The notes below the pieces were generated by a model, which did no database searches, had not been told where the DNA came from, and was given only the letters and a program-made list of their open reading frames with translations. A stretch of 64,000 nucleotides of DNA from Palleronia pelagia (lineage in GTDB: Bacteria; Pseudomonadota; Alphaproteobacteria; Rhodobacterales; Rhodobacteraceae): assembly GCF_900110115.1 (NCBI RefSeq), contig NZ_FOCM01000002.1:477912-541911 (forward strand). The letters run 5' to 3'. The position numbers and the translations under genes are program-made. Position 1 is the first letter of the stretch, and every line of letters begins with the position of its first letter. Positions 8,881 through 18,529 of the stretch are shown one piece after another.

Positions 8881-8915
8881 TTTCACTATGCAGAATTATA
8901 TTTTGCATAGCAAAA
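8881..8915 (-). promoter_or_regulatory. Promoter with paired palindromic operator boxes upstream of dctP
   Basis: Two 15-bp boxes, tttcactatgcagaa (8881-8895) and ttttgcatagcaaaa (8901-8915), are related. The second reversed is ttttgctatgcaaaa and matches the first at 12 of 15 positions. Their centres are 20 bp apart. Read on the minus strand, a perfect TATAAT lies exactly between them (8895-8900). No good -35 box is visible. A dimeric regulator bound at both boxes would cover the -10 element. The IclR protein encoded in the same operon is the obvious candidate. Confidence 0.65.
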
Positions 8916-8994
8916 CTAGCAGCGCGACGCGCAGGAACGCAACCCGCTTCCGGTCACGACAGCGGAAACGGGCCTAAGGCGGGGCGGACAGCCG

Positions 8995-9828
8995 TCAGCT
9001 GTCCGCCAGCGCCTCGCTCAGCATGTGGGCGATGGTCTTGCGCGTGTCGGGGCCGGTCCCGGCGACCAGCACGGCGCCCGGGTCCGTCAGCTCGTAGGGC
9101 GCACCCGAGAGCGCGCCGCCGTCCCCGCCCGCCTCGGCCAGCGCCAGCATCCCGGCGGCGTGATCCCAGGGCTTGGACTGCGCGGCGACCATGAAATCCG
9201 CGTGTCCGGTCAGAAGGATACGGTATTCGTGGCACGAACAGCGCAGGTTGCTCATCCGGCCCACCTGCGGCCACAGCGCGGCCAGTTTCGGGTGCCTGTC
9301 CGCCGGGAAGTTGTAGATCGGCAGGTACCCGGTCTGCGCGGTGATGTCCCGCTCGGAGCGGACACGCAGCGTGCGCCGCTGGTCCCCGCGCTGGAACCAC
9401 GCGCCGCCGCCCCGCCGCGCCGCGACCCAATCGTCGCAGACCGGGTCGTACAGGACGCCGAACTCGGTCCGTCCATCCACCGCCACGGCGAGAATCATTC
9501 CGAAACTGGCGTTGCCATGGGCGTAGTTCGCGGTGCCGTCGATCGGATCGATGATGACGCTGAGCCCCGGCGCCGACAGGCGGTCGAGGATCGCGGCATC
9601 GTCCGACACCGCTTCTTCGCCCACCACGTGGGCGCCGGGCAGGATCTGCCCCACCGCTCGGTTCAGCTGATCCTCGGCGGCGCGGTCGGCCACGGTCACC
9701 AGGTCCTCGGGGCCGGTCTTGGTGTCGACCTCGCCCGCGCCCAGGTTGCGGAAACGCGGCAGGACCTGGTCGCGCGCGGCCTCGCGCAGCGCGTCGATCA
9801 GGGCGGTCTGGGTGCGGGTGTCGATCAT
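8995..9828 (-). CDS. Inositol monophosphatase-family phosphatase
   Basis: The 277-residue protein carries the metal-binding signatures of the lithium-sensitive phosphatase superfamily: VGEEA near residue 70, DPIDGTANYAHG near 95-106 and the C-terminal KPWDHAAGMLALAEAGG near 220. It would hydrolyse a small phosphomonoester with Mg2+ in the cytoplasm. Inositol-1-phosphate, histidinol phosphate and 3'-phosphoadenosine 5'-phosphate are all possible substrates, and the sequence does not decide between them. It begins immediately after uraH on the same strand, so it may be cotranscribed with it. A role in purine breakdown is not established. Confidence 0.9.
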   Translation of the reverse strand: MIDTRTQTALIDALREAARDQVLPRFRNLGAGEVDTKTGPEDLVTVADRAAEDQLNRAVGQILPGAHVVGEEAVSDDAAILDRLSAPGLSVIIDPIDGTANYAHGNASFGMILAVAVDGRTEFGVLYDPVCDDWVAARRGGGAWFQRGDQRRTLRVRSERDITAQTGYLPIYNFPADRHPKLAALWPQVGRMSNLRCSCHEYRILLTGHADFMVAAQSKPWDHAAGMLALAEAGGDGGALSGAPYELTDPGAVLVAGTGPDTRKTIAHMLSEALADS

Positions 9829-10161
9829 TCAGCTGCCCCGGTAGGTGGAATAGCCGTAGGGCGACAGCAGCAGCGGCACGTGGTAGTGCGCGGCCTCGGA
9901 CATGGTGAACCGCACCGGCACGTCGCCCAGGAACCCGGTATCGTCGAGGTAGCCGCCCGCGCGGAACACCAGCTCGTACGTCCCGGTGGCGAAGTCGGCC
10001 TCGGGCAGGATCGGCCCGTCAGTGCGCCCGTCTTCATTCGTGACCTTGCGACCGATTTCCGCGCGCGCGCCGTTTTCGAGGCGATACAGCACGATTTCCA
10101 GGCCCGCCGCCGGGCGACCCTTCGCCGTGTCCAGCACGTGTGTTGTCAAATAGCCCGGCAT
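9829..10161 (-). CDS. uraH: 5-hydroxyisourate hydrolase
   Basis: The 110-residue protein is a transthyretin-like hydrolase. It has the N-terminal [17 protein letters not shown] motif, the central R-x-E block ([11 protein letters not shown]) and the diagnostic C-terminal YRGS tetrapeptide. It hydrolyses 5-hydroxyisourate, the product of urate oxidation, to OHCU. It lies divergent to the puuE-uraD fusion, and its product is the substrate of that fusion's C-terminal domain. There is no signal peptide, so the enzyme is cytoplasmic. Confidence 0.95.
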   Translation of the reverse strand: MPGYLTTHVLDTAKGRPAAGLEIVLYRLENGARAEIGRKVTNEDGRTDGPILPEADFATGTYELVFRAGGYLDDTGFLGDVPVRFTMSEAAHYHVPLLLSPYGYSTYRGS

Positions 10162-10234
10162 CTGTCTCTCCTGCAGTGGAAACGCCCCACCTGTTTAGGG
10201 GGGGACCGGCCGGGCACAAGGGACGAACGCCACC

Positions 10235-11644
10235 ATGACAAGATATCCCCGCGACATGCGCGGCCACGGGCCCAATCCGCCGGACCCCCAATGGCCCGGA
10301 GGCGCGAAGATCGCGGTCCAGATCGTGCTGAACTACGAGGAAGGCGGCGAGAACAACATCCTGCACGGCGACGCCGCGTCCGAGGCGTTCCTGTCCGAGA
10401 TCGTGGGCGCCGCGGCCTGGCCGGGGCAGCGGCACTGGAACATGGAGTCGATCTATGAGTACGGCGCGCGCGCCGGGTTCTGGCGGCTGCATCGCTTGAT
10501 GGAAGATCTGCCGATCACCGTCTACGGTGTCGCGTCGGCGCTGGCCCGCAGTCCCGAACAGGTGGCCGCCATGAAGGACGCGGGCTGGGAGATCGCCAGC
10601 CACGGCCTGAAATGGATCGAGTACAAGGACTACACGCCCGAGGCCGAGGCCGCCGAGATGGCCGAGGCGATCCGCCTGCACACCGAGGTGACGGGCAGCC
10701 CCCCGCGCGGCTGGTACACCGGGCGCTGTTCCATGCAGACCGTGGAGCTTGCCGCGCGCACCGGGTCGTTCGATTACGTGGCCGACAGCTATGCCGACGA
10801 CCTGCCCTACTGGGTCGAGGTCGACGGGCGCGCCCAGCTGGTGGTGCCCTACACGCTCGACGCCAACGACATGCGCTTCGCGACGCCGCAAGGGTTCAAT
10901 TCCGGCGACCAGTTCGAAGCCTACCTGCGCGACAGCTTCGACTGTCTTTACGCCGAGGGCGAATCCGGCGCGCCGAAGATGATGTCGGTGGGCCTGCATT
11001 GCCGCCTGATCGGGCGACCGGGGCGGGTCATGGCCCTGAAGCGGTTCCTGGAGCACGCGCAGGCCCATGACAGGGTCTGGTTCGCCACGCGCCAGCAGAT
11101 CGCCGAACACTGGGCGAAGACGCATCCGCACACGGCGCGGAAGCGGCCCAGCCTGATGTCCGAGGGAGATTTCGTCGCGGCCTTCGGCGGCATCTTCGAG
11201 CATTCGGACTGGGTCGCCCGGCGCGCCTGGCGGCTGGAGCTCGGGGCCGCCCACGACAGCCCGGCGGGGCTGGCCAGCGCGCTGGCCCGGGCGTTCCGCG
11301 CCGCGTCGCACGACGAACGGCTGGGCGTTCTGCGCGCCCACCCCGACCTCGCCGGGAAGCTGGCCGCGGCGAAACGCCTGACCGCCGACAGCACGTCCGA
11401 GCAGGCCAGCGCAGGGCTCGACGCGCTGACGGATGCCGAGCGGGCGCGCTTCACCGCCCTGAACGACTCCTACACCGCCAAGCACGGTTTCCCGTTCATC
11501 ATCGCCGTGCGCGACCACGACAAGGCGGGCATCCTCGCCGCCTTCGAACGGCGGGTCGAGAACGACACCGCGACCGAATTCGCCGAGGCCTGCCGCCAGG
11601 TGGAACGCATCGCCGAGCTGCGGCTGCGCGAGGCGCTGACATGA
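10235..11644 (+). CDS. puuE: Bifunctional allantoinase (PuuE) / OHCU decarboxylase (UraD)
   Basis: The 469-residue protein is a fusion. Residues 1 to about 300 are a polysaccharide-deacetylase-fold allantoinase (ALNYEEGGE-type N-terminus read here as VLNYEEGGENN, then ASHGLKWIEY and GWYTGRCSMQT). The C-terminal 165 residues are OHCU decarboxylase (GGIFEHSDWVARRAW; RAHPDLAGKLA; DSYTAKHGFPFIIAVR). The decarboxylase makes S-allantoin and the allantoinase opens it to allantoate, so two consecutive steps are joined in one chain. The order on the chain is reversed relative to the pathway. The gene is followed 31 bp later by allA. Confidence 0.94.
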   Translation: MTRYPRDMRGHGPNPPDPQWPGGAKIAVQIVLNYEEGGENNILHGDAASEAFLSEIVGAAAWPGQRHWNMESIYEYGARAGFWRLHRLMEDLPITVYGVASALARSPEQVAAMKDAGWEIASHGLKWIEYKDYTPEAEAAEMAEAIRLHTEVTGSPPRGWYTGRCSMQTVELAARTGSFDYVADSYADDLPYWVEVDGRAQLVVPYTLDANDMRFATPQGFNSGDQFEAYLRDSFDCLYAEGESGAPKMMSVGLHCRLIGRPGRVMALKRFLEHAQAHDRVWFATRQQIAEHWAKTHPHTARKRPSLMSEGDFVAAFGGIFEHSDWVARRAWRLELGAAHDSPAGLASALARAFRAASHDERLGVLRAHPDLAGKLAAAKRLTADSTSEQASAGLDALTDAERARFTALNDSYTAKHGFPFIIAVRDHDKAGILAAFERRVENDTATEFAEACRQVERIAELRLREALT

Positions 11645-11675
11645 TGTCCGCCATCGCCGCCGCGGGGCGCCGGCC

Positions 11676-12161
11676 ATGACCGAGGTGATCGCGCGCGCCC
11701 TCACCGCCGCGGCCTTCGCCCCGTTCGGCGACGTGCTGGACTGCGCGGGCGACCCCGACAAGATCATCAACCAGGGGCTTTGCGGGCGCTACCACGACCG
11801 CGCCCGGCTGGATTTCGGCGACGGCCGCGCGGGGATCAGCCTGTTCAACGCCGAGCCGCGCAGCTTGCCCTACAAGCTCGACCTGCTCGAACGGCATCCA
11901 GAGGGCTCGCAGGCCTTCATCCCGATGTCGCACCAGCCGTTCCTGGTGATCGTCGCCGAGGATGCGGGCGACCGCCCCGGCACGGTCCATGCCTTTCTCA
12001 CCGCGCCGGGACAAGCCATCAACCTGCTGCGCGGCACCTGGCACGGGGTTCTGACGCCGCTGCACGCGCCGGGGCTTTTTGCCGTGGTTGACCGCATCGG
12101 ATCCGGCGCGAACCTGGAAGAGCACCCGCTGGCCCAGCCGGTGCGCATCGTGGCGGGCTAG
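11676..12161 (+). CDS. allA: Ureidoglycolate lyase
   Basis: The 161-residue protein has the length and motifs of the AllA cupin-like family: TAAAFAPFGDVL at the N-terminus, FNAEPRSLPYKLDLLERHP in the middle, and the active-site region GTWHGVLTPL near residue 120. It splits ureidoglycolate into glyoxylate and urea, the last step of this pathway. It is read with the puuE-uraD fusion on the plus strand. Its stop faces the ureidoglycine aminohydrolase gene across a 225-bp convergent spacer. Confidence 0.94.
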   Translation: MTEVIARALTAAAFAPFGDVLDCAGDPDKIINQGLCGRYHDRARLDFGDGRAGISLFNAEPRSLPYKLDLLERHPEGSQAFIPMSHQPFLVIVAEDAGDRPGTVHAFLTAPGQAINLLRGTWHGVLTPLHAPGLFAVVDRIGSGANLEEHPLAQPVRIVAG

Positions 12162-12386
12162 GTGCGGGGCGCGCCATGCCGGCTTCGCGCCCTCGGATGA
12201 CGTTGGATAAGGTATTTTAGGAAAGATGAAGCGAGGATGTGACGCGCCGTTGGCGTGCGGAGCAGCGAGCGGTGAGGTCTCATTCAACAGGCGGTGCCTG
12301 AACGGGATCCAGACGATGCCGAAGCACTCGCCAACGCAAAGATCGTGGTCCAATCGTCCCGCGAGGGCTGCGTCGCCTCCCGCCCC
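12162..12386. other. Convergent spacer containing a possible dispersed intergenic element
   Basis: No convincing gene is visible between the convergent allA and ureidoglycine aminohydrolase stops. On the minus strand the stretch around 12212-12234 reads CTTCATCTTTCC then TAAAATACC. This resembles, from memory, a sequence that recurs in intergenic regions of roseobacter genomes. The flanking AT-richer segment and the absence of ribosomal-binding-site/start pairs argue against coding. I could not test copy number. Confidence 0.3.
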
Positions 12387-13238
<852 letters not shown>

Positions 13239-13242
13239 TGTC

Positions 13243-14475
13243 TTATGCGCCTCCGGTCGCGCCGCGATACCAGTCGCGGATGGCACGACGCCCGTCCTCG
13301 TCCAGGTTGGTGATGTTGCCGGGCGGCATCGCGTGGGTGACGCCCGATTGCAGGAAGATGCGCCGCGCCTCGCCCGCGACGTCGGCCTCGGTCTCCAGCA
13401 CGACGCCCTTGGGGGCCCAGCGGATGCCTGGCCAGACCGGCTCGCGCGCGTGACACATGGAGCAGCGGCCGACCACGGTCTGGTGCACGGTGCCGAACCC
13501 GTCGGCCGCGGCGAATTGCCGGGCCATGGCGGTCATCGCCTGGTCTTCGGGCGCGTCGTCCCGGTAAAGCGGCGCGGTCGACAGCCAGGCCAGGATGATG
13601 AACAGCACGACCGTGACCGCCCAGGTCCAGGTCGGGTTGCCGGTCCCCGCGTGGCGCGAATTGAAATAGTGCCGGATCGACACCCCGATCAGGAACACCA
13701 GCGCCGCGATGATCCACGCGTTCTCGGTCGCGAAGGCCAGCGGATAGTGGTTCGACAGCATCAGGAAGATGACCGGCAGCGTCAGGTAGTTGTTGTGGGT
13801 CGAGCGCAGCTTGGCGATCTGCCCGTATTTCGGGTCCGGCGTGCGCCCGGCCTTGAGGTCGGCGACCACGATCCGCTGGTTCGGCATGATGACCATGGCG
13901 ACATTGGCCGTCATGATCGTCGCGGTCATGGCGCCCAGGTGCAGAAGCGCGGCACGCCCGGTGAACACCTGGTTCAGCAGCCATGACGCCAGCACGATCC
14001 CGGCGAAGAGCACCAGCATCACCAGCGTGGGCCGCGATTTCAGCGGCGAGCGGCAGAGCGCGTCGTAGCCGATCCAACCCACCGCGATGAACGCGACCGA
14101 CAGCGCGATGGCCTGCCACGTCGCCAGGTTCGCCTTGCCGGGATCGATCATGTAAAGCTCGGCACCGGCCCAGTAGAGCACGGCCAAAAGCGCCGCGCCC
14201 GACAGCCAGGTCGAGTAGCTTTCCCATTTGAACCATGTCAGGTGCTCGGGCATCGCCTCGGGCGCGACCAGGTACTTGCGGATGTGGTAGAAACCGCCGC
14301 CATGCACCTGCCATTCCTCGCCATGGGCACCGGGCGGCAGGTCTGGCGCCTTGCGCAGGCCCAGGTCCAGCGCGATGAAGTAGAAGGACGAGCCGATCCA
14401 GGCGATGGCCGTGATGACGTGCAGCCAGCGCACGGCGAAGGCCAGCCAGTCCCACATGACGGCAAAGTCATACAT
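13243..14475 (-). CDS. puuD: Membrane-bound urate hydroxylase with C-terminal cytochrome c domain
   Basis: The 410-residue protein begins with about eight transmembrane segments of the urate oxidase N-terminal (DUF989) type, including WDWLAFAVRWLHVITAIAWI. It ends in a cytochrome c domain with one CxxCH haem motif, RCSMCHAREPVW near residue 330, and MPPGN as a likely axial methionine. This is the PuuD architecture, which oxidises urate to 5-hydroxyisourate and passes electrons to the respiratory chain instead of producing peroxide. It is the first gene of a two-gene unit with ureidoglycine aminohydrolase. Confidence 0.93.
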   Translation of the reverse strand: MYDFAVMWDWLAFAVRWLHVITAIAWIGSSFYFIALDLGLRKAPDLPPGAHGEEWQVHGGGFYHIRKYLVAPEAMPEHLTWFKWESYSTWLSGAALLAVLYWAGAELYMIDPGKANLATWQAIALSVAFIAVGWIGYDALCRSPLKSRPTLVMLVLFAGIVLASWLLNQVFTGRAALLHLGAMTATIMTANVAMVIMPNQRIVVADLKAGRTPDPKYGQIAKLRSTHNNYLTLPVIFLMLSNHYPLAFATENAWIIAALVFLIGVSIRHYFNSRHAGTGNPTWTWAVTVVLFIILAWLSTAPLYRDDAPEDQAMTAMARQFAAADGFGTVHQTVVGRCSMCHAREPVWPGIRWAPKGVVLETEADVAGEARRIFLQSGVTHAMPPGNITNLDEDGRRAIRDWYRGATGGA

Positions 14476-14556
14476 CGCGAAATCCCGGAAAAACGGCGTC
14501 GCCCGGTTTTGAGAGATTTCGGCGGGCCGGTCAATGGCCCGGCCCGGGCCGCGCGG

Positions 14557-15957
14557 CTATCCCAGGGCCCCCTCGGAGATGACCAGTTGCTTGGGCAGCC
14601 GGATCTCGAAGGTCGTGCCCTCGGGGCCGGTGTCGAGCAGGCCCAGCGTGCCGCCATGCCCGCGCACCAGTTCGGCCGCGATCACCAGGCCCAGCCCGGA
14701 TCCGCCCTTGGTCACGCCGCCCTGGAAGGGGCGGAACAGGTTTTCCTGCGCGCGGGCGGGCAGGCCCGGCCCCGTGTCGCGCACGTGGATGACCCAGGCC
14801 GCGTCCTCGTCCCGGCCGGCAACGCAGATCTCGCCCCCCTTGCCGCTGGCCTGCAGGGCCTGGCGGGCGTTGCGGACCAAGTTCGCGATGACGCGGAACA
14901 GCTGTTCGGGATCGGCCCGCACCACCATGGCCGGCGACACGTCCTCGGCGAACGAGATGGCGGCGTCGCCCGCCGCCAGCCGTTCGCCGTCGATGACATC
15001 TGCGACCACGCCCGACAGCGGCACGAGGCTCAGCGCCGGGGGCGGCTCGTCGGCGCGGCCGAAAGCCAGCACACCCTCGCAGATTGACACCGCCCGGCGG
15101 ATCGAGTTCAGCAGCTTCGGCACCATCCGCGCGACGGTGGGGTCCTTGGACATCTCGATCCGGTCGGCGAACAGCTGGGACGTGGTCAGCACGTTGCGCA
15201 GGTCGTGGCTCACCTTGGCGACACCGCTGCCCAGCTGCGCCAGCCGTTCCTTCTGCCGTAGGGCGCCGGTCAGCTGGGTCTGTAACGATTGCAGCGCCTC
15301 CTCGGCCGCGCGCAGCTCGCGCACGCCGGCGGAGGGTTCGATGATCCGGCGGGCATCCTCGGGGGCCTGGCTATAGCTCTGCATGGCCGCCACCACGCCC
15401 TGGATCGGCACCACCAGGAACCGGCGCACGGCGAGGAACAGCAGCAGCGCGGTCACGATCGAGATCACCGCCGACAAGACAAGGACCCGCAGCCCGTACT
15501 CGATCATCGCCTGTCGCAGCGGCGCGGTGGCCATCGTGACCTCGATCAGCTCGCCCCCTTCACGGACCGGGTCGCCGATCACCCGCACGATGCTGTCGCC
15601 CGGGCGAACCAGCGTCATCATGGCATCGCGGATCAGCGTCCAGGGACCGGGATCGCGCAGGTCGTAGGTGGCGACGATGGGGCTGGGAATGTCCGAGCTG
15701 AGCATCAGCTGCCGGATCTGGTCGCGCCGCAGCACCACGTTGAAGACGCCCGCGTTCTGCAACAGCTCGGCCTCGAGCGCGGGGTCGATCATGTCGTCGG
15801 CCAGCAGGGCGAGCGAGGCGATTTGCGCGCGTTCCAGCCGGGCATCCAGATAATCGGCCCGGAACCGCGCCACCGACGGCACGAAGATGAAGACCTCGGC
15901 CAGCATCACGAACACCACGGTCAGGATCAGGAACCGTCCTGAAAGGGTGCTCAGCAT
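14557..15957 (-). CDS. Sensor histidine kinase
   Basis: The 466-residue protein has two membrane segments (about residues 8-28 and 153-178) flanking a periplasmic sensor of roughly 125 residues. A linker is followed by the dimerisation domain with phospho-acceptor His251 (KVSHDLRNVLTTS). The ATPase domain shows the N box (NLVRNARQAL), G1 (VRDTGPGLP) and G2 (GGSGLGLVIAAELV). The DLRN form of the H box and the HATPase motifs look intact. No response regulator is encoded nearby, so it is an orphan. It starts 21 bp after the disulfide oxidoreductase gene and is probably cotranscribed with it. Confidence 0.92.
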   Translation of the reverse strand: MLSTLSGRFLILTVVFVMLAEVFIFVPSVARFRADYLDARLERAQIASLALLADDMIDPALEAELLQNAGVFNVVLRRDQIRQLMLSSDIPSPIVATYDLRDPGPWTLIRDAMMTLVRPGDSIVRVIGDPVREGGELIEVTMATAPLRQAMIEYGLRVLVLSAVISIVTALLLFLAVRRFLVVPIQGVVAAMQSYSQAPEDARRIIEPSAGVRELRAAEEALQSLQTQLTGALRQKERLAQLGSGVAKVSHDLRNVLTTSQLFADRIEMSKDPTVARMVPKLLNSIRRAVSICEGVLAFGRADEPPPALSLVPLSGVVADVIDGERLAAGDAAISFAEDVSPAMVVRADPEQLFRVIANLVRNARQALQASGKGGEICVAGRDEDAAWVIHVRDTGPGLPARAQENLFRPFQGGVTKGGSGLGLVIAAELVRGHGGTLGLLDTGPEGTTFEIRLPKQLVISEGALG

Positions 15958-15978
15958 TCTTGGCGCGTCCTCGGGGCG

Positions 15979-17397
15979 TCAGGGCAGGTACTTCTGGATC
16001 AATCCTACGGCGGTCTTGACCGATGCACTATCAAACAGTTTGGGCGAGAAATAGGTTCCGGCGACCCGCTTGTTGATCTCGTTCAGCGTCGGGTAGGGCA
16101 GGACGGTGTTGGCGATGGCGCTCATCTTCTGGCCGTTTGCGATGGCCATGGCCCACATGGCGATCAGCTCGCCCGCCTGGTCGCCCACGATGCTGGCGCC
16201 CTTGGGCTTGCCATGGGCCACCAGAACCTTGACGAACCCCTTCGTCTTGCCTTCGGCCACGGCGCGGTCGATCTCGTCGTAGTTGAAGCGCACGACCTGC
16301 AAGCTGCCGCCGAATTTCTCGCGCGCCTGCGCCTCGGTCAGGCCCACATGCGCCAGCTCGGGCGCGGTGTAGGTGACCCACGGGATATGGTCCTGCCGGG
16401 CCTTGGCCCAGCTCATGCCCAGCACGGCCGAGCGCACGACGATGCCCGCGTGGTAGCCCGCGACATGGGTGAACTGCATCCGGCCCGCCGCGTCGCCGAC
16501 GGCATAGACACGCTTGTTGGTCTTCGACCGCAGGTCGTCGCCCACCACCACGGCGCGGTCGTGTTTCACGCCCGCCGCGTCCAGGTTCAGCCGGTCGAGA
16601 TTGACCTTGCGCCCGACCGCGACCAGCAGGTGGCTTCCGGTGTGACTGCCGCCTTCGGTCTCGACGGTCACGCTGCCGTCGCCGCCGGTGATGCGCTTGG
16701 CCTGCTGGCCCTCGACGATCTGGACGCCTTCGGATTGCAACTGTGCGATGACGACCTCGGCCAGCTCGCGGTCGTCGTTGCCCAGCGCCTTCGCCCCCTC
16801 GATCACCGTGACCTTGCTGCCGAGGCGTGCGTGCGCCTGCGCCATCTCCATGCCGATGGGGCCGCCGCCTATGATCAGCAGGTGGTCGGGCCGTTCCCGC
16901 AGGTCGAAGATCGTCTCGTTCGTGAAATACGGCACGTCCTCGATCCCGTCGATGGGCGGCACGAACGGCCCCGACCCCGTAGCGATGACGAAGCGGCGCG
17001 CGGTGATCTCGCGCTCGCCCGCCACAACCGTGCGCTTGTCCTTGAAGCTTGCCCAGTCACGGATGACCCGCACGCCGAAGCCCTCGAACCGCTCCTGGCT
17101 GTCGACGGGCGCGATGGTGTCGATCACGCTGGCCACGTGGTCCTTGGCCGCCGCGTAATCCACCTGCGGCGTCACCGGCGCGACACCAAGGCCCGCGCCC
17201 TGCCCCATGGCATGGGCCTGCTTGGCCGCGGCCAGCAGCGATTTCGACGGCACGCAGCCGTAGTTCAGGCAGTCGCCGCCCATCTTGTGGCCCTCGATCA
17301 GGACGACGTCCGCGCCCATCTGGCTGGCCCCCGCCGCCACCGACAGCCCGCCCGAGCCGGCGCCGATGACGCAGATGTCGCACGTGATCTTTTCCAT
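15979..17397 (-). CDS. FAD-dependent pyridine nucleotide-disulfide oxidoreductase
   Basis: The 472-residue protein has the FAD dinucleotide motif IGAGSGGLS, the redox-active disulfide Cys43/Cys48 in GGDCLNYGCVPSKS, the NAD(P)-binding motif IIGGGPIGMEMA near 185, and the GDAAG motif near 312. The C-terminal catalytic segment reads LPYPTLNEINKR where lipoamide dehydrogenases have His-Pro-Thr, so the active-site base His is replaced by Tyr. That argues against a true E3 lipoamide dehydrogenase and favours the mercuric-reductase-like group. It starts 3 bp after a TVP38/TMEM64 gene, a pairing also seen as gene fusions. Confidence 0.9.
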   Translation of the reverse strand: MEKITCDICVIGAGSGGLSVAAGASQMGADVVLIEGHKMGGDCLNYGCVPSKSLLAAAKQAHAMGQGAGLGVAPVTPQVDYAAAKDHVASVIDTIAPVDSQERFEGFGVRVIRDWASFKDKRTVVAGEREITARRFVIATGSGPFVPPIDGIEDVPYFTNETIFDLRERPDHLLIIGGGPIGMEMAQAHARLGSKVTVIEGAKALGNDDRELAEVVIAQLQSEGVQIVEGQQAKRITGGDGSVTVETEGGSHTGSHLLVAVGRKVNLDRLNLDAAGVKHDRAVVVGDDLRSKTNKRVYAVGDAAGRMQFTHVAGYHAGIVVRSAVLGMSWAKARQDHIPWVTYTAPELAHVGLTEAQAREKFGGSLQVVRFNYDEIDRAVAEGKTKGFVKVLVAHGKPKGASIVGDQAGELIAMWAMAIANGQKMSAIANTVLPYPTLNEINKRVAGTYFSPKLFDSASVKTAVGLIQKYLP

Positions 17398-17400
17398 CGC

Positions 17401-18135
17401 TCAAATTCCTTTCTTGCCGCGCACGGCTTTCAGAATGATGGGCAGCGCGGTCAGAAGGCACAGGCCCAGGATCGGCAGCAGGATATGCGGCTCGAAGATG
17501 ATGCCAAGGTTCGGCGTCTCGCCCCGGGCGAAAACCTCGCCCAGGCCCGCGCCGACCGAGGTGTAGACCACCGCCCCCGGGATGATGCCGAAGAAGGTCG
17601 TCACCGCGAATTTCCACAGCGCGACCCCCACGAAGGCGGGCACGAGGTTCGCCACGAAGAACGGGACGGCCGGGACCAGCCGGATCAGGAACAGGATCGA
17701 CCACTCGTTCTCGTCGATGCCCTGCTTGATGCGCGACACCATCCCGTCCGAGGCATCCATCCGCGCCGCCAGCCGGTCGCCCAGCCCCCAGCGCGCCGCC
17801 AGGAAGATGCAGATCGCGCCCAGCGTGGCGCCTGTGACATTGAACAGCGCGCCGGGGAAGGTCGAGAACAGGAACCCGCCCGTCAGCGTCGCGATGGTCG
17901 CCCCGGGCAGCGAGAAGGCGACAATGGCCACGTAGGCCGCGATGAAAACCAGCACGGTCGCCAGGTAATTCGCGTCGCGGAAAGCGATCAGCGCCTCGCG
18001 ATTCTCGGACAGCGTCTCGAAGCTCAGGTAGTCGCGCAGGGTGAAGGCGCCAACCAGGGCCACGACCGCGATCGCGATGATCGGAAGGCGCCGCACCCAT
18101 TTCGATCGGCTGTCGTCTTCGGTCTGGCTGGCCAT
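17401..18135 (-). CDS. TVP38/TMEM64 (SNARE-associated / DedA-like) membrane protein
   Basis: The 244-residue protein has about six hydrophobic segments and family features such as FSLPGATIATLTGGFLFS and RLVPAVPFFVANLVPAFVGV. The start at 18135 (MASQTEDD) is preceded by GAGAGGACA, a better ribosome-binding site than the one available to the longer frame from 18186. DedA/TVP38 proteins are thought to act in lipid scrambling or membrane homeostasis, but the specific role here is unknown. The gene is directly coupled to the downstream disulfide oxidoreductase. Confidence 0.88.
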   Translation of the reverse strand: MASQTEDDSRSKWVRRLPIIAIAVVALVGAFTLRDYLSFETLSENREALIAFRDANYLATVLVFIAAYVAIVAFSLPGATIATLTGGFLFSTFPGALFNVTGATLGAICIFLAARWGLGDRLAARMDASDGMVSRIKQGIDENEWSILFLIRLVPAVPFFVANLVPAFVGVALWKFAVTTFFGIIPGAVVYTSVGAGLGEVFARGETPNLGIIFEPHILLPILGLCLLTALPIILKAVRGKKGI

Positions 18136-18294
18136 GGTCTGTCCTCTCGGGCTGGGGCGCTCGCGTCCCTTATCTGCGGCGGTCATGGCTCCGCGCCAGC
18201 CCCGTCACGCCGGATTGACACACCCGTGTCCGAAAGCCTCGGGCGGGACCGCGTTCTGAAACATTGGAGTGGCGGATTGTAACATGCCCGCCGG

Positions 18295-18323
18295 TTGACA
18301 GGCGGTGGGACGGCGCTTAAACG
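18295..18323 (+). promoter_or_regulatory. Sigma70-type promoter of rpmH
   Basis: TTGACA (18295-18300), a 17-bp spacer and TAAACG (18318-18323) lie 60 bp upstream of the rpmH start. The -35 element is a perfect match and the -10 element is moderate. Nothing else is recognised in the 247-bp spacer 18136-18383 except a second TTGACA near 18217 with no matching -10. Confidence 0.7.
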
Positions 18324-18383
18324 GCGGGCTTCGAGATGTTCGCGCGCAGAATCCTGCCGCACCGCACCTGATGGAGAGACGCG

Positions 18384-18518
18384 ATGAAACGCACCTTCCA
18401 GCCTTCGAACCTGGTTCGCAAGCACCGCCACGGCTTTCGTGCGCGCATGGCCACCAAGGCCGGCCGCAAGATCCTGAACGCGCGCCGCGCCAAGGGCCGC
18501 AAGTCGCTCAGCGCCTGA
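18384..18518 (+). CDS. rpmH: 50S ribosomal protein L34
   Basis: The 44-residue basic peptide [20 protein letters not shown] and onwards, ending in KGRKSLSA, is a full-length L34. It is preceded by GGAGAGACGCG, a good ribosome-binding site. It heads the usual rpmH-rnpA-yidD unit, whose rnpA start follows 11 bp later. Confidence 0.97.
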   Translation: MKRTFQPSNLVRKHRHGFRARMATKAGRKILNARRAKGRKSLSA

Positions 18519-18529
18519 GCTCTTCCGCC

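Noticed and set aside
11499..12353. Minus-strand open frame through allA and the convergent spacer
   Set aside because: It is antisense to allA for most of its length and has no ribosome-binding site or domain.
15979..17397. Dihydrolipoamide dehydrogenase (lpdA)
   Set aside because: The catalytic His of the His-Pro-Thr segment is Tyr, and no 2-oxoacid dehydrogenase genes adjoin it.
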